Shown here one piece after another: positions 33,295 to 45,375 of a DNA stretch of 60,000 bases. How positions within the stretch are numbered: the stretch's first letter is position 1; every line of letters begins with the position of its first letter. Source of the stretch: Gnetum montanum (Eukaryota > Streptophyta > Gnetopsida > Gnetales > Gnetaceae). Where the stretch lies: NCBI GenBank assembly GCA_015680685.1, contig MNCI01004501.1, forward strand, positions 784,843 through 844,842, written 5' to 3'. The notes below the pieces were generated by a model that saw only the letters and a list, made by a program, of their open reading frames with translations, was not told the origin of the DNA and did no database searches. Position numbers and translations under genes: made by a program.

Positions 33295-33870
33295 CTTTGT
33301 ACCTATATGCTCTATTTGGTAGTGATGAAATTGATCCAACATTTTGCAGACAAACTATTTATAGGGTTGTAAGAATGAGCTCTTTACCACAAAATTATCT
33401 TTAATCTATCCACAAACTAATATTGAGTCTCTGTTTATGGTGATTATCTTGATTTCTTTTTTCAATGTTGTTTTAATTCCAATACTTAGAGCTTCATATT
33501 CAAACTTGTTATTTGTATAATGGAAAGATTGATGAAATTCCTTGAATATTTTTGGGAAATCAACTTTTACTAGAACTACTCTAGCTCCTACACCTTTGGG
33601 ACTACAAGAACCATTAAATTATAGTTCCCATTTGCTCTCATCCTAAGATTCTTCATTTTTCAAATTAGAAACTTCTTGAAGTATGCAAATCTTGATTTCA
33701 AAAGCTCTTTCTTGAACAACTTTATTCTTTTCATTTGAAGTAATGTTTTCACTCATCAAAGGTTCACTATACGTGTATCTTTTATTTGGTTCTACTTTCC
33801 AAGATAGCCATATATGTGAGTAATTTGTTGATATGTAACCAAAGAAATTATTACTCCAACTTCTACTTAA
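33295..33870 (-). pseudogene. Element EH: RNase H-like domain upstream of RT, interrupted by element A
   Basis: The minus frame reads WEL-FNGSCSPKGVGARVVL (33570-33650), then TNNKFEYEALSIGI and a DSILV segment, the pattern of the second, archaeal-like RNase H of plant Ty3 elements. It runs to 33295 and continues in frame at 22514-22570. It follows the protease and precedes RT. Confidence 0.75.
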
Positions 33871-34130
33871 TAGAAGACTATGGGAATCTAGTATTTCTAC
33901 TTTTTATGCGGGGTTCAAAAGCAATTTCTAATAAAACATTGGGTAACTGACCCTCAATCTTCACTCTGCTCTTGTTTACTTGAACAATCTTCTTATTTGA
34001 TTTTTCAAGAATCAAACCAAGTTTTTTTGCATATAAATAACAACATGATGGTAGATATAGCTCTAGAATCAATTAAACAATTGTGAAGATATTTGTTTTT
34101 TTAACTTCATTGTCAAAAGAAATGGAGGAG
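33871..34130 (-). pseudogene. Element EH: protease
   Basis: NCLIDSRAISTIM near 34050-34085 (canonical DSGA, with G to R), then CKK-LGLILEKSNKKIVQVN and IEGQLPNVLLEIA (33878-34072), and after a frameshift SLLLSRSWS and a W-S-W block (~33790-33880). This matches the LDSGASSNVMP...LSRDWS pattern of one widespread plant Ty3 family. Two frameshifts. Confidence 0.75.
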
Positions 34131-35766
34131 CTTCCTTATCAGGAGTACACTCATAACTAGTTTTTGTTATCTTATCGATGTTAGATACATAGCTTAACTC
34201 TGATTTTCAAACTCTCTTTTTACCTTTAATAAACTCGAAAGCTTTTATTTGTTAATCTCCTATTTGTAGTAGTTAATATATATTAATATTTGCCTTGACA
34301 TGTTTAAGATCTTTAATCAAATCATATTCTCCATCAACATAAAAGCCGAGTTTCTTTATCCATTTATTGAAAGTTTAATTTTGATGACTTTGCTCTACTT
34401 GATCTTCTTTATTATTATTTTTCTCTCTTCTACTTAGTTCAAAAACCTTTCTCTTAGTATATGGATCAAAAATAGTGTTTGAAGGCATGGAAGTAGTTAA
34501 TCTTTCTTTTAATTGAAGATTATACCTATTTTTCTTATTATTATTACACTCTTCATTTGATGATATATCTTCTTTAGAACTTGATAAAGAAGAAGTATCA
34601 CTAGATTCATTGTTAGAAGAGTTACTTGCATAATGAACACTAGATAACTCATTATTTGATTCAATATCAAGGAAGTTGGAGATAACATCACTTTCATCCT
34701 GATCTTCTACCAACTTAGTATCTTGATGCTTATACTTTCTATTTTTCTTTTTGTTCTTGATTTTGACTTTTGCTAAAGCTTTTTCTAGTTTTACTACCTT
34801 GTTGGACAAGTGTCTCATTAACTCTTCTTTTTAAGATTCTTTGTTTTTAGACTTTTGCTTTGTCTTAATATGAGTTGATCCTGATAATGCTTAAAGTTGA
34901 GCAAAATCTTGTACAAGAATCATCATCTTCTCTTCTCTTTTTTGAGTTGTCAAAATCTCTTCATTGTTTAAGTTTAGCTGTTTCTCTAGTAGTATAGCTT
35001 CACTAAAATAGTCATTCAATGTTATCAATTTTTTAGTTCTCCTTAACCAGATTGAAATATTGGGATTTACAACCTTACGATAAATATCTCTAAGCATTTC
35101 ATTTGATGGTCTTCATTGTATTTGAAAGAGCAAAAAAATTTGTTGAAACTTAATATTGAAATCTTTAATAGACTCTTTAACTTCTTGCTTAGCTTGTACT
35201 AGCTCATAGTATAGTTGTTGTTGATCTAATTGATTGCCAAATTGGACCAAGAAAAGACTTTTCATATCATCCCAACTTGTAATACTCTTTCTTGGCAAGT
35301 TTAATACCAAATTTGAGTCATATCCTTTAAATTTGCCAAAAATAACCTACAAGTTTAATGTTGATGTTGAACATTTGCATGAGCCAAAGCTAACTCAAAC
35401 ATGTGGATATATTCTTCAAGTAAGTAAGCTTTTCTAGGAATAAAAGGTTTAGGCATATATTTGTAAACTGCCTTAGGAATATTATTATAGTTTTGAAATC
35501 CTAATGGTTTGAACTCTTTGCCAAGGATTTGTGATCCTATTCAAATTCTTTATGATTGTTGAACTCTTATAATTCTTTGATATTTTCTTATAGACTAATA
35601 AACCAGATAGAAGAGGTGATCTTCTTATCCTTTTAGTGTTTACTCCACTACTTGTTCCAATCTCAAAAATCTTTTTATGTTCTTCTTCAGATGAATAGTT
35701 AATCTTATAATTAAAAAATTCCTTGGAACCTTTGAAATATTCTAAACTATCAGTCTGTTTGGTCAT
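34131..35766 (-). pseudogene. gag: Element EH: gag
   Basis: Starts MTKQTDSLEYFKGS at 35766. The capsid core at 35113-35310 has LPRKSITSWDDMKSLFLVQF and an ESIKDFNIKFQ segment, typical of retrotransposon gag. A Lys/Asn/Ser/Asp-rich linker (34375-34818) follows, then an EYDLIKDLKHV segment just before the protease (~34270-34340). Frameshifts separate the blocks. Confidence 0.8.
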
Positions 35767-35890
35767 GAACCCAAAATAGTATCTAATTTTTAAGCACTAC
35801 TAGCAACAAAGAACTATTGGTGTGCTAGGACTATCAGGCTTATGAACTTAGAGGACAAATTCTCAACCATCCTTCTAACTCCAAAAGAAC
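35767..35890 (-). other. Element EH: leader between LTR and gag
   Basis: About 125 bp that should hold the primer site. I cannot match it to a tRNA; the stretch after the LTR end begins GTTCTTTTGGAGTTAG. Confidence 0.35.
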
Positions 35891-37300
35891 TGTTGGCAAT
35901 CGTTTGGGACCAAACTGCTAATGTGAGATGGCCTTATGATCTCATGATTGGGGATCATGGGATCAAAGGTATTCTTCAAATAGGATTTATGTGCTTGTTG
36001 GTCTCTTGCAACACCAAGGCCTAGATACCTCCAAATAAACTTAGTAGTTATAAAATGTACTAGAAGTGAGTATGTGTTTGCTATTTTGAATGGTGAAATG
36101 GTTATGTTATGTATAAAACTATAATCAGCTATCATAAAAGAGATTTAGAAAACTTTGTCAAGTACTATTATTTGTTGGAAATTCCTATTTATTCAATTAC
36201 TTAGTCTATACAATCACTATAGTATGATACTTGTAGCAAATAAAATTTTGCAAAAAATTTTGAGCATAAGTCTACTAATCTACTCCTAATTTCCCCTAGA
36301 AAGAAAGTTTCGTAAGAAAACTAGAAATAGAGTGAGATTCAATGGACTTAGAAAGAGAAAGAAAAGAAATCAGAACTACATGAAATCTTAAATATTTAAG
36401 CAATATAAATTGACACAAGGAAACACTTCATAATAAAGCTATTCTTAATTCAATAGCTACGAATTGTTCAAACTTTCTAAGCTCAACAAGCAATTTCATA
36501 AAGACAATCTTATTATATTACCAAAAATGTTTGTGTAAATGACAAAGTACAAGTCTCCATTTTAGCTAGTTAATAGTTGTCAAAGATTTCATTTAACAGA
36601 GCTTTTAAAAAAATTAAACAATTTCAAGATTGAAATACCAAGGAAATACACTTTAAAACAATGAAGCTATTTCAATCATCTCAAAATACGAAAGACCTCC
36701 CTAGATTCTCTATGCTCAAAATAGGAAATTTCACTAAGACATTACTATTAAATTTCTCTTGAGGATTTTTAACAACATAAACTCTTCTATAGAAAATCTT
36801 AATAGGATTCTATTATTACACAAAAACAAAGCTATTAAAGCAACCTAGGAAAAATCCCAAAATTAAAGGCAAGCATGATACTATCTAAACCATTAGCTAA
36901 GCAACTAAAATAGAATGGGATGAAATGAACTTATAGGATTAAAACAAAGTAGCTAAATTGATGTCTTTAGCAAGCCATCTTACAAGTAATCTTCAATCAT
37001 TTTTTTTAAAATCCTCCTATATCTCCAATGTCCACCCTTAAAGCCCCTTTTATAGTGAGTTTAGGGTAGTTACAATCATCATGAAAAGCTGAGGTGCGTT
37101 ATAAAGATTTAAGGGATTTATTTATAACCACCCTAGAAGTTATAACTTCCAAAGGAAGTTATTAAAAATTTAAGATATGGTGGCCAAGTGTATCTTTAGT
37201 AACAAATATCATGGAGATTACCATGGCAAGTTATAAAAGTTTGAGAAATATGTTACTACGATATTAATAATTGCTAGATCGCCCCTAAGCTTGATCCGTC
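35891..37300 (-). repeat. Element EH: 5' LTR (right end approximate)
   Basis: Ends (minus) ...GATTGCCAACA next to the gag leader, carries a minus-strand CTATAAAAGGGGC TATA box near 37040-37050, and matches copy 1 at 8749-~10390, apart from a 30-40 bp extra block near 35930. Orientation agrees with gag. Confidence 0.65.
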
Positions 37301-40300
37301 AAACCTAATTGAATGCTTTCAATACATGGATTTATATATGTATATAGATTTTATCATTAGTTAGTTTGTTACCCTATATGTGATTAAACTAACAATGAAA
37401 GAAATACATTCCCACCTGCACTAACTATGAATTCATTGCATGGACCTCTCTAAGGAACTAGGAAATACATAATAAATTAGGAGACTCCTAGTTATTGATA
37501 AGAATTAATTACTTTGGGTGGCCCATATGATAGATCTACATAGCATCCAAGTTAAAGTATTTGTACAATCCTTCTTTGACCATCATGTTATGGTTATGCC
37601 AACTGAGCCTCAAATTGGTCTCAAATAAAATAATCATTTCGAATGAAAATGAAAGTATGTTTAAAAACATAGTGCAATATAGTTTGGTTGCATAGAATAG
37701 AATAGGGATTTAGCATTCTAGAAACCATTGATCTCATTCATCATGCATTATCATTATGTATGAAGAAAAAATCATTTTATTTTAACAACTAAAAGATCTC
37801 ATGACTACCCCAGGAATCCTAGATGAGGGAACCCTTGGAGTGCCATTGACTGCCATTATTGCTTATGTACAATCCATTGTAGATCTAACCAACTACCCAC
37901 CCTATCTTCTCTACATTCTTGATAGCACATCTTTGTCTTGGTTGAGTTTTTCAATGACATGTTCTAATCCTTTGTGGTTGGCTTTGATTCTCATTTAATA
38001 TATATGCATGTAGTTTAGTTGGTTGCACAAAAAAAATTTATCAGATAATTATCTTTTTGATATGGTCAATATTTAATCTATGAAATGTCAAACATAAGGA
38101 ATACATATGAGGTTTTCAAAATCATCTCTAACAAGTTGGATCCATTGGAGAGATTTAATAGGATAGACAATTTTTCCAACGTGGACATTACCCATGCTGT
38201 GGTTCCCTGTAGTTCATGCCTAGGTTGAGTTAGGGTAATATCCAAGCATTGTAATAGATGGATCCAAATGCACTCAAGAGTTGCATAAACAAATAATAAT
38301 AATAATAATTTGTTAAAATAATAAAATAATAATAATAACACCCGTTAGTGATATTTACATAGGTATGGGACCAGAAGGAATTCGAGTGATTGAGTGCCTA
38401 GAGAGTTACAGTAGCAAAAGCCATTGAAACACTTTTTTTTCTAAAAAATAAGAGCTATTTTATATTTTGTTAAATATATATATACATAATATATCATACA
38501 AAAATGATGAGAGTCAAACATGGATTTATTACCCATGTGTAATCTAAGTAAGTAGGTGCTCCTAGAGGAAGGTAGTGATATGCATAGTAATGAAAGTAGC
38601 TACGAAATTGGTCTTGTAGCTGTGGGTATCAAGGTAACTCTAGGGTCATTCCCTAGCTAAAGCCCCTTAGTATAGTCATTGGCTAATGCAGAATAGAGCA
38701 TGTGTAGTCTCAAAACAAGGTTGTATAGGCAAAAGTATGTGAGAAAGAAGAACCAATTTTAGATAAGACATAGTATATGGTGGGCTTGAGCTGGGGAGAG
38801 ACCTCAGAGTTACCCTGTAGACTCCCACTAGTGTGCACTCTGTCACCTACTACCCATAATAAGATAAATGTAGCACTAATATTCTTCATCCCTATAGTTT
38901 CTATAAGTGGGTTTTGAGAAGCCCATGTTGTTTGTAGCATTGGCTACTGCTAATTGAAGTAATTGGAAGTTTGGATAATATGCTCAATATGGCAATATTT
39001 TTACTGTGTTTTGTGCTTGTACATAAGATAATTCATGGATTTATTCAATCACTATAGACATTTTATGTAGAGATCAAATGCTATTATGCAAAACACATTG
39101 TGAAATCAAACAACAGTCAAAAACCAAGGATGGGTCTAATTTCCTTCTTTTGGATTGAGCTAGATTTGAACCAGCATAAACATTAACACCAATGATTTTA
39201 CAACCTACCCTCATTAAATCTCTCTAATCAATATCATTTTTCAAAAAAGAAATAGTTTCATTGTCTATCCCACTAACTAACTATCAATGGAATGTCATTA
39301 TGGATTCATAACCTTTGATTGTTTGACCAACTGGAACAAAATCCATAGATTTTTTTTCTACAGAAATTTATCTTTTCCAAATGCAACCTACAAATTTCTA
39401 TTGTACTATGCTCCCCAAGTAGGTTTGTTCCCCTTGCTTGCCAAATCACATTGATGAAAAGAGGCTTGGAGGTGTTCTTCCTCTTGGTCTAAACAACCAC
39501 ACTCCAAGATTCTTTTTTGAGCCTGCTTTCATCATTAGAAATGTGATGCACCAGCTTGGCTTTTCGTTAGAGATGCCTATTTAGTTTAAAAATTACACAA
39601 AATAATTATATAATGCTATTGTATAAGAACATCTTAGGGGAGCACTAAATCCAATAATAGAAGGACGGTGGTTGACTAATATTGTGCATCATCATTTAGC
39701 TATTAAAGTTCTTTTTAGAATAGTTGGTCATATGGTGGATGGTGCTATCTAGTACTACTCAATAACCAATAACCTCTACCATACTACTCAAATTGGTTAC
39801 ATCTTTGATTGCAAATATATGCACTTATGACCTCTCTTACTGAGTATCTCCCTCATTGTAATAGGAATCTCTTTGGTCTAGCATTGCGAGGTTGGTTCCC
39901 AAACTGGGAGCTTACCTATTCACATTAAGCCCCTTAGAAGTTTCTTAGGGATTATATTTCTTTCTTCATCTAGAAAAATAGTAGATCCAAGTATTCTATG
40001 GATCCTTTTTTCTTCTTGCACCAAAATGGTTTCTATGAAACCGTAAGGTTTTTGGATAAGCTCATTCTTGGAATGAGTGCACACTGAAGGATAAGTGAAT
40101 TCTTGGAATGAGTGCATGGTACTGGTGGGTAAGCTTATTCAAAGAATGAGTGCATAGCGGGAATGACCCTGGAGTTACCCTATCATAAAGTAGCCAATGC
40201 TATAACGTCTACATCAAATATGGACCAAACTATCTCATAATGTTCTAAACCTAGTTCACATACTACTTTAATGGATGAACAACCCAACCTTGAGAACATG

Positions 40301-41845
40301 GTACCATCCTAGGTGATGAAGAGATGATTGACTCTAGTTAATAGCATGCATACTTTGGTATATGTACTCATCTTATCATGAATGGAGAGGCGGGGTAGGA
40401 TTTGATAAAAAGTTCACTTGGTGACTTTCATGTTGTGTGAAAGGTTGGGCCCCATCATGTGAAATGGTTTCAAGGTCCAATTATGGAAACCTTAGACAAA
40501 AAGGATAAATCAAAAAATTGTGGTGACTTTGAAGTCCCTCCACTGAGGAGATTTATCAACCATTTAGTGAACAAACTCATTGTGCATATTTGGGCTTCAT
40601 ATTTCTAGAAAAGTGGATCCAAAGCTAATGACTTCAAAATGATTTGGTCAATTCATGTGAGTGTATCATTACGTGACAAGAGTATTTCAAAGCTAAAGCC
40701 ATTCGTAGTCATGCACTTACTTTCCATAATGTAAGTCTTGAATAAAACATTCACTGGGAAATCCAAATTTCACTTTAAAAGAATGAAGGAAGTAAGAATA
40801 CCCACAAAAATAACCATTACAATTCATAATGAGACACTCAAAATTACCATATTTTTATTACCTAACCAACCCTATGGAGAGGCAAATGCAACATTATGTA
40901 CTATGCCCTAGTGGCCAACAAGACTACATTCATATCCAACTTTGTTATGACAATGGTGGAAATGTATTTACATTGTCAAAAGTAACCCTTGATGAGCTTT
41001 GATTCAAGAGTTTTAGAGAATTCAGCCAATTGTCTTGATTATTGTATATCATTGAAAAATTTGTATTATCTTAGAATTCCATGGAAAATGAAATCCATGG
41101 AGGGTGAAATGAGCATTGACCAATGGGAAATTCCCTACTAACATCATGGAATGACTCGACCCATGAACAAGAAAGCCCAATTTAGTTCAGCCACTAGGAT
41201 AGAAGCAACATATCATCTTATTCTACCATGTATGTAGGTGTGCCACTTTGAAAATATCACTTCACTTCACTTCAAAAAAGAAATAAAAAAAAAGGTTTCT
41301 CCCACTTACTCTTTAGTGAGGGAAATTGAGGATGGCTATTTTATTGTGATGTAGGATCCTATCATATTTTGGATAAATGTTAACATTGACATTTTCCATG
41401 TTCAGAATTTTGGCTCACCATTGATAGATAGCTACATTAAAGATATTTTTGTCAGTAATGCAGAAATTATTTTCATTCTAAGATGGATGGATTGGGCTGT
41501 AAGAGTGATCTAGGTTGAATAAAAGGCATATTTGTGTAGATTTCTACACTAAGTCAAAATACAATATCCCATTTTAGGGTTTTATTTATTTTTTATGTCC
41601 AAGACGAATAAATACTTGGAGCATATCTTTAAACATATTATTTTTCAATACACCCATTTCAATTTACTATTTCCTATTAATAATGGTTCGTATCATTTCA
41701 GAGGAATACAAACACGAAGGTTTGTTGGTCAACCAGCTGTGTGCTTATAGGGGTAATGGTAAGAGTTGCAAGCTAGATATAGTTATGGGATGCTACCCTA
41801 TAGTGGAGGCTAACATAGAAAAGAGAGATAAGTGATGGGACATCT
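37301..41845. other. Gene-free stretch with dispersed palindrome-cored motifs
   Basis: No supported coding region. There is an (ATA/AAT)n microsatellite at 38291-38338. Three copies of an ATAAGCTCATTC-TTGGAATGAGTGCA motif lie at 40056-40082, 40091-40120 and 40130-40160, and a CCCTAGCTAAAGCCC motif at 38631-38669. Both motif types recur to the right of element G. Confidence 0.5.
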
Positions 41846-42973
41846 TCTTGACCTTTTAGTATGTCAAAACCTTAAGGAAAATGAAGAACAAGAATGTTTG
41901 TATGATTATTGTGTGTAGGACAAAAATAGTGGAGACCACAGAAACCTACCAGATAAGAATGAATACTCAAGGAAAGAAAGTTATAATGAAATGTCAAAGT
42001 GAAGTCCACAAGGACTAGAGAGGGAGCAAGGACAAAGATGAAGACTACAAAAAATGAAGAAGTTCTTAAGATTAAGGATTAGCCGTATCAACAAAAGGAA
42101 GCCTCAAGAAGCAAAACCCAATATTTGAGAAGACATCTATAGGAAGCAGAAGACATCTTGGCTGAAATATAGTTGTTCAAAAGAAGATGTCTACATAAAA
42201 TAGTAGATGTCTACTATGAGAAGTAGACGTCTACCATGAAGCAAAGACGTCTACCTAGAATGCAGGTCTAATGTATAGAGATGTCCCAATCTTGAAGAAG
42301 ACATCTCCAGTGACTATTAGATAGTTGTTGCATAAATTCCATGGTTATTTTGGAAACATTAAGGTTCTAAGAAGACTCCATTCTCTTGGGAAATGAGTAC
42401 GTGTTGAATGCAAGCAAGTGTCAACATCAAGTAATCATTGTGCATGTTATTTGTGTGTCTCATTGTACTATCTTTTGTATTGTAGGAAGTCTATTGTGTT
42501 GTACTTCAAATTGCAAGGACCAAAATTTTAGTTACAACCTTTTCTTATAATTCTTGTTTCTCTTTTTTTTTTCCTTTTGGGATTGATGTGCTTCTTGCGA
42601 GAAGGCATTGTCCTTGAGCTTGTTGGGATCCTGCGGAATTGAGTGTTTGTGTAGTGTCATAACACTCTGGAGTGGAGCTCAACCTGTACAGGTTGTGGGA
42701 TCCTAAAAACCACATTCTAAGCTTGTCAGGACTTTGCAGGGTTGAGTGGATTCATGGCATCAAATCACTCCATAGTGGAGATTAGAGTTGTACAAGGTAT
42801 GATAACCTTCAAACCACATTTTGGGAGTAATAAAGTCTAGAGGTATGCAACCAATCTACCCTTTGAGTGTGGACTACGCAAGTTGGGGAACCACGTTAAA
42901 ATTGGTTGTGATTTTTTGTGGCTAAACATTTTAATTAAGGGAACTTATTCATCCCCTCCTTCTAATTTAAATG
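41846..42973 (+). repeat. Element G: 5' LTR
   Basis: 1,128 bp, starting TCTTGACCTTTTAG (cf. TGTTGAACCTTTGG in the 3' LTR) and ending CTAATTTAAATG (cf. CTAAGTTCAACA). Both termini have lost the canonical bases. Confidence 0.8.
42121..42310 (+). promoter_or_regulatory. Element G LTR: cluster of AGAYRTCT palindromes
   Basis: About eight AGACATCT/AGATGTCT/AGACGTCT sites in 190 bp, two with the GACGTC core of plant bZIP C-box sites. The cluster recurs at the same place in the 3' LTR (47797-47990). The position in the proximal part of the LTR suits an enhancer; function is inferred. Confidence 0.55.
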
Positions 42974-42982
42974 ATCCTCAAG

Positions 42983-42994
42983 TGGTATCAGAGC
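42983..42994 (+). other. Element G: primer binding site (initiator tRNA-Met)
   Basis: TGGTATCAGAGC, about nine bases after the LTR. Confidence 0.85.
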
Positions 42995-43023
42995 TTGGTT
43001 CTCTTGCTGCCAGTTCTACTTCA

Positions 43024-44830
43024 TACCATCTTCAAGAGTGAATAATGAAGGAAACCTTATACACAAACCCATCCATGTTCAACGGATTCAACTTCATCTA
43101 TTAGAAAGCAAGGATTTAAGGATTCCTCAAATCTATGGAATTTGAAGTCTAGGAATCCATTCTTAAGGGCTACACACCATCTATCAAAAACACAACAAGA
43201 GCCATCAAGCCTCGCAACAAATGAAGTCAAGAAGAAAAAAATAAGTTCATGTTTGAGTCTAAAGAAAAAAATTGTTTATATTGTGCTTTGAATAAATTAG
43301 AGTTTCGTAGAGTAGCGGGATGTAAAATAGCAAAAGAAATTTGACAAACATTAAAGGCTAATTATGAAGGAATGTCTATAATTAAGTAATCTAAATTATT
43401 AGTTTTGCAAATTAAGTATGATAAGCTCAAGATGAGAGAAGGAGAGAAAATAAAAGATTATTTTTCTAGAGAAAATGATCTTGTTGTGACCATTAGAGAT
43501 ATTGTGAAAGATTTTCTAGAAAGCAATGTTATTATAAAAATGATTAGGATGCTACAACTGGAATTTAGGCCAAAGGTAATTGTGATGGAAGAAATCAGAG
43601 ATTTTTCAGCTCAAAAATTTGAAGAACTTCAAAGTGCTCTCATTGCTTATGAAATGAATCTCATTGGCAAAGGAGCCATTCAAGAGAAGCAGCCCATTGC
43701 CCTTAAATCAGCCACCAAGTAAAAGGAACCTAATGAGTTAGATGTTTACAGTGAAGAGAAGATAATCCTTCTCTCAAGAAAGCTATAAAAACTCATAGCA
43801 AAGAGATATAAGAGCATTAATCATCAGAGATCAAATCCTTTCAAAGGTAATGGAAGAAGTAAAAAATTTTCAAACTTTCATTTTTCATCTATAGAATGTT
43901 GGTTATGTGGTGAAAGAGGCCATTTGGCCTTTGATTATCCTAGTAGTGAAAGGGTTCAACAAAAGAATAGATCAAATGAAGAGATGAAAAAGACCAACTG
44001 CTACACATGTTGGGATGATGGGGAGCAAAGTGAAGAAGAGGTAGAGGATGATGGAAAAGACTCACATCTCATCTATATGGCTCTCATAGATGATGACGTT
44101 GACTGGGATGATGAAATAAATGAGGAGAAAAGTTTTGATTTATTATGTAATGAATTATTATCTTTTCAAAATCTCTACAATAAGTTGAATAACCTAATTA
44201 AGAAAAAGGATCATGAGATCTCTCTATTGAATTCAACAATTTGCAATCTTACCAAAGCATTCTCATACCTAAGGGTTGAGAATGAAAAATTAATTGTCTT
44301 ATGAGCAAGCTAAAGTAGAAATTGCAAATGTCAAACTTGTGAAAGAAAGGCTTGTAAAGGGAAAAGAATCCTTTTAGATGGTACTAGGGTAAGGAATAAG
44401 TTCACATGCTAAGAGTGGACTTAGATGTTGTACACAAGATGAATCATTTGCATCAACCCCATCTTAGCCACACACAATACCAAAGGACAAAATTCCTACA
44501 TCCCATTCAAAAGAAGCTCCTATTCGCTAAAAGAGTCCTTAGAGGTTCAATTACTCTAATCACTCTTACTACAATAAGAAGGTTATATGCTATTATTGTC
44601 ATAAATTTGGGCATAAGTAATGGAAATACAATTTAAAGTTTTATCATATGAATAGCTGGACATGCCATATGATTCCTTGGTCTTATCAAAATGCACCAAT
44701 AATTGAATTTATGCAAGACCATAGGAAAGAGCGGGCAACTACTCAGAAAAACAGGGAGGTTAAGAAAGAATGGAGACCAAAAAAAAAAAACAAGAGAAGG
44801 ATGATATTTTCATGAACAAATTTGTGAGAG
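43024..44830 (+). pseudogene. gag: Element G: copia-type gag
   Basis: The region opens near 43045 (MKETLYTNPSMFNG with later stops). 43405-43722 is the UBN2-like copia gag core (YDKLKMREGEKIKDYFSR, FRPKVIVMEE, KFEELQSALIAYEMNL). A first knuckle ECWLCGERGHLAFDY (~43890) has lost its last Cys. An acidic segment ALIDDDVDWDDE with coiled coil follows (43924-44304), then a second knuckle CYYCHKFGHK (~44590) and KEWRPKKKN near 44770. This order matches SIRE-like copia gag. Frameshifts and stops. Confidence 0.75.
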
Positions 44831-45035
44831 GAAATTAAGCCTTGGAGATTGAGGAAGTATGCACAAGATGAGAAACCTCGAAAGAGGAATCTTGCTTCTT
44901 AGCTTTATAAGCACCTTCACTCTCCTTAACTAGGAAGGTAGGTAGAGGTAAGTCTTTAAAATTTATGATAAGTACTTGTAAGACTATAGATCATGGTAGC
45001 CTATTCAAAACTCCATCCTATTGAGTTTTATTTAG

Positions 45036-45245
45036 AAGAGATGTTTACCAAAAAATGTCTTCTAAGAGATGTTTGCTTTTGATAAGAAACACCTACATGT
45101 AGACATCTACCTCAAGAAGAAGACGTCTACCTACCTTTTTACTTAGCATGGCCAAGATGTCTACTTTTTATAAAGGACATCAACCTAATTTCTTTTTAAC
45201 CATGGTGTAGACATGTCCTTTTTCTAATAGATGTCTTCTTTCCCA
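45036..45245 (+). promoter_or_regulatory. Element G: internal cluster of AGAYRTCT palindromes upstream of the second ORF
   Basis: About eight to nine related sites (e.g. TGTAGACATCTAC, AGACGTCTAC, AGATGTCT) within 210 bp, resembling the LTR cluster, and ending ~130 bp before the ATG at 45376. A possible second promoter for that ORF. Confidence 0.45.
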
Positions 45246-45375
45246 TTAAAAATCCCTCATTGTCATGACTATAAGGTTTTTAAACCCTCTTTTTGATCAT
45301 TTCTTTCGAAGATGATGACACAAAGAAGATTAGGGTTCCATCGGAAGCACATAAAAAGAAAAATTTTCCTTAGCT

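Noticed and set aside
44761-44800. A-rich run near 44780 as a poly(A) tail of a retrocopy
   Set aside because: It lies within the gag C-terminal KEWRPKKKN coding stretch and has no target duplication.
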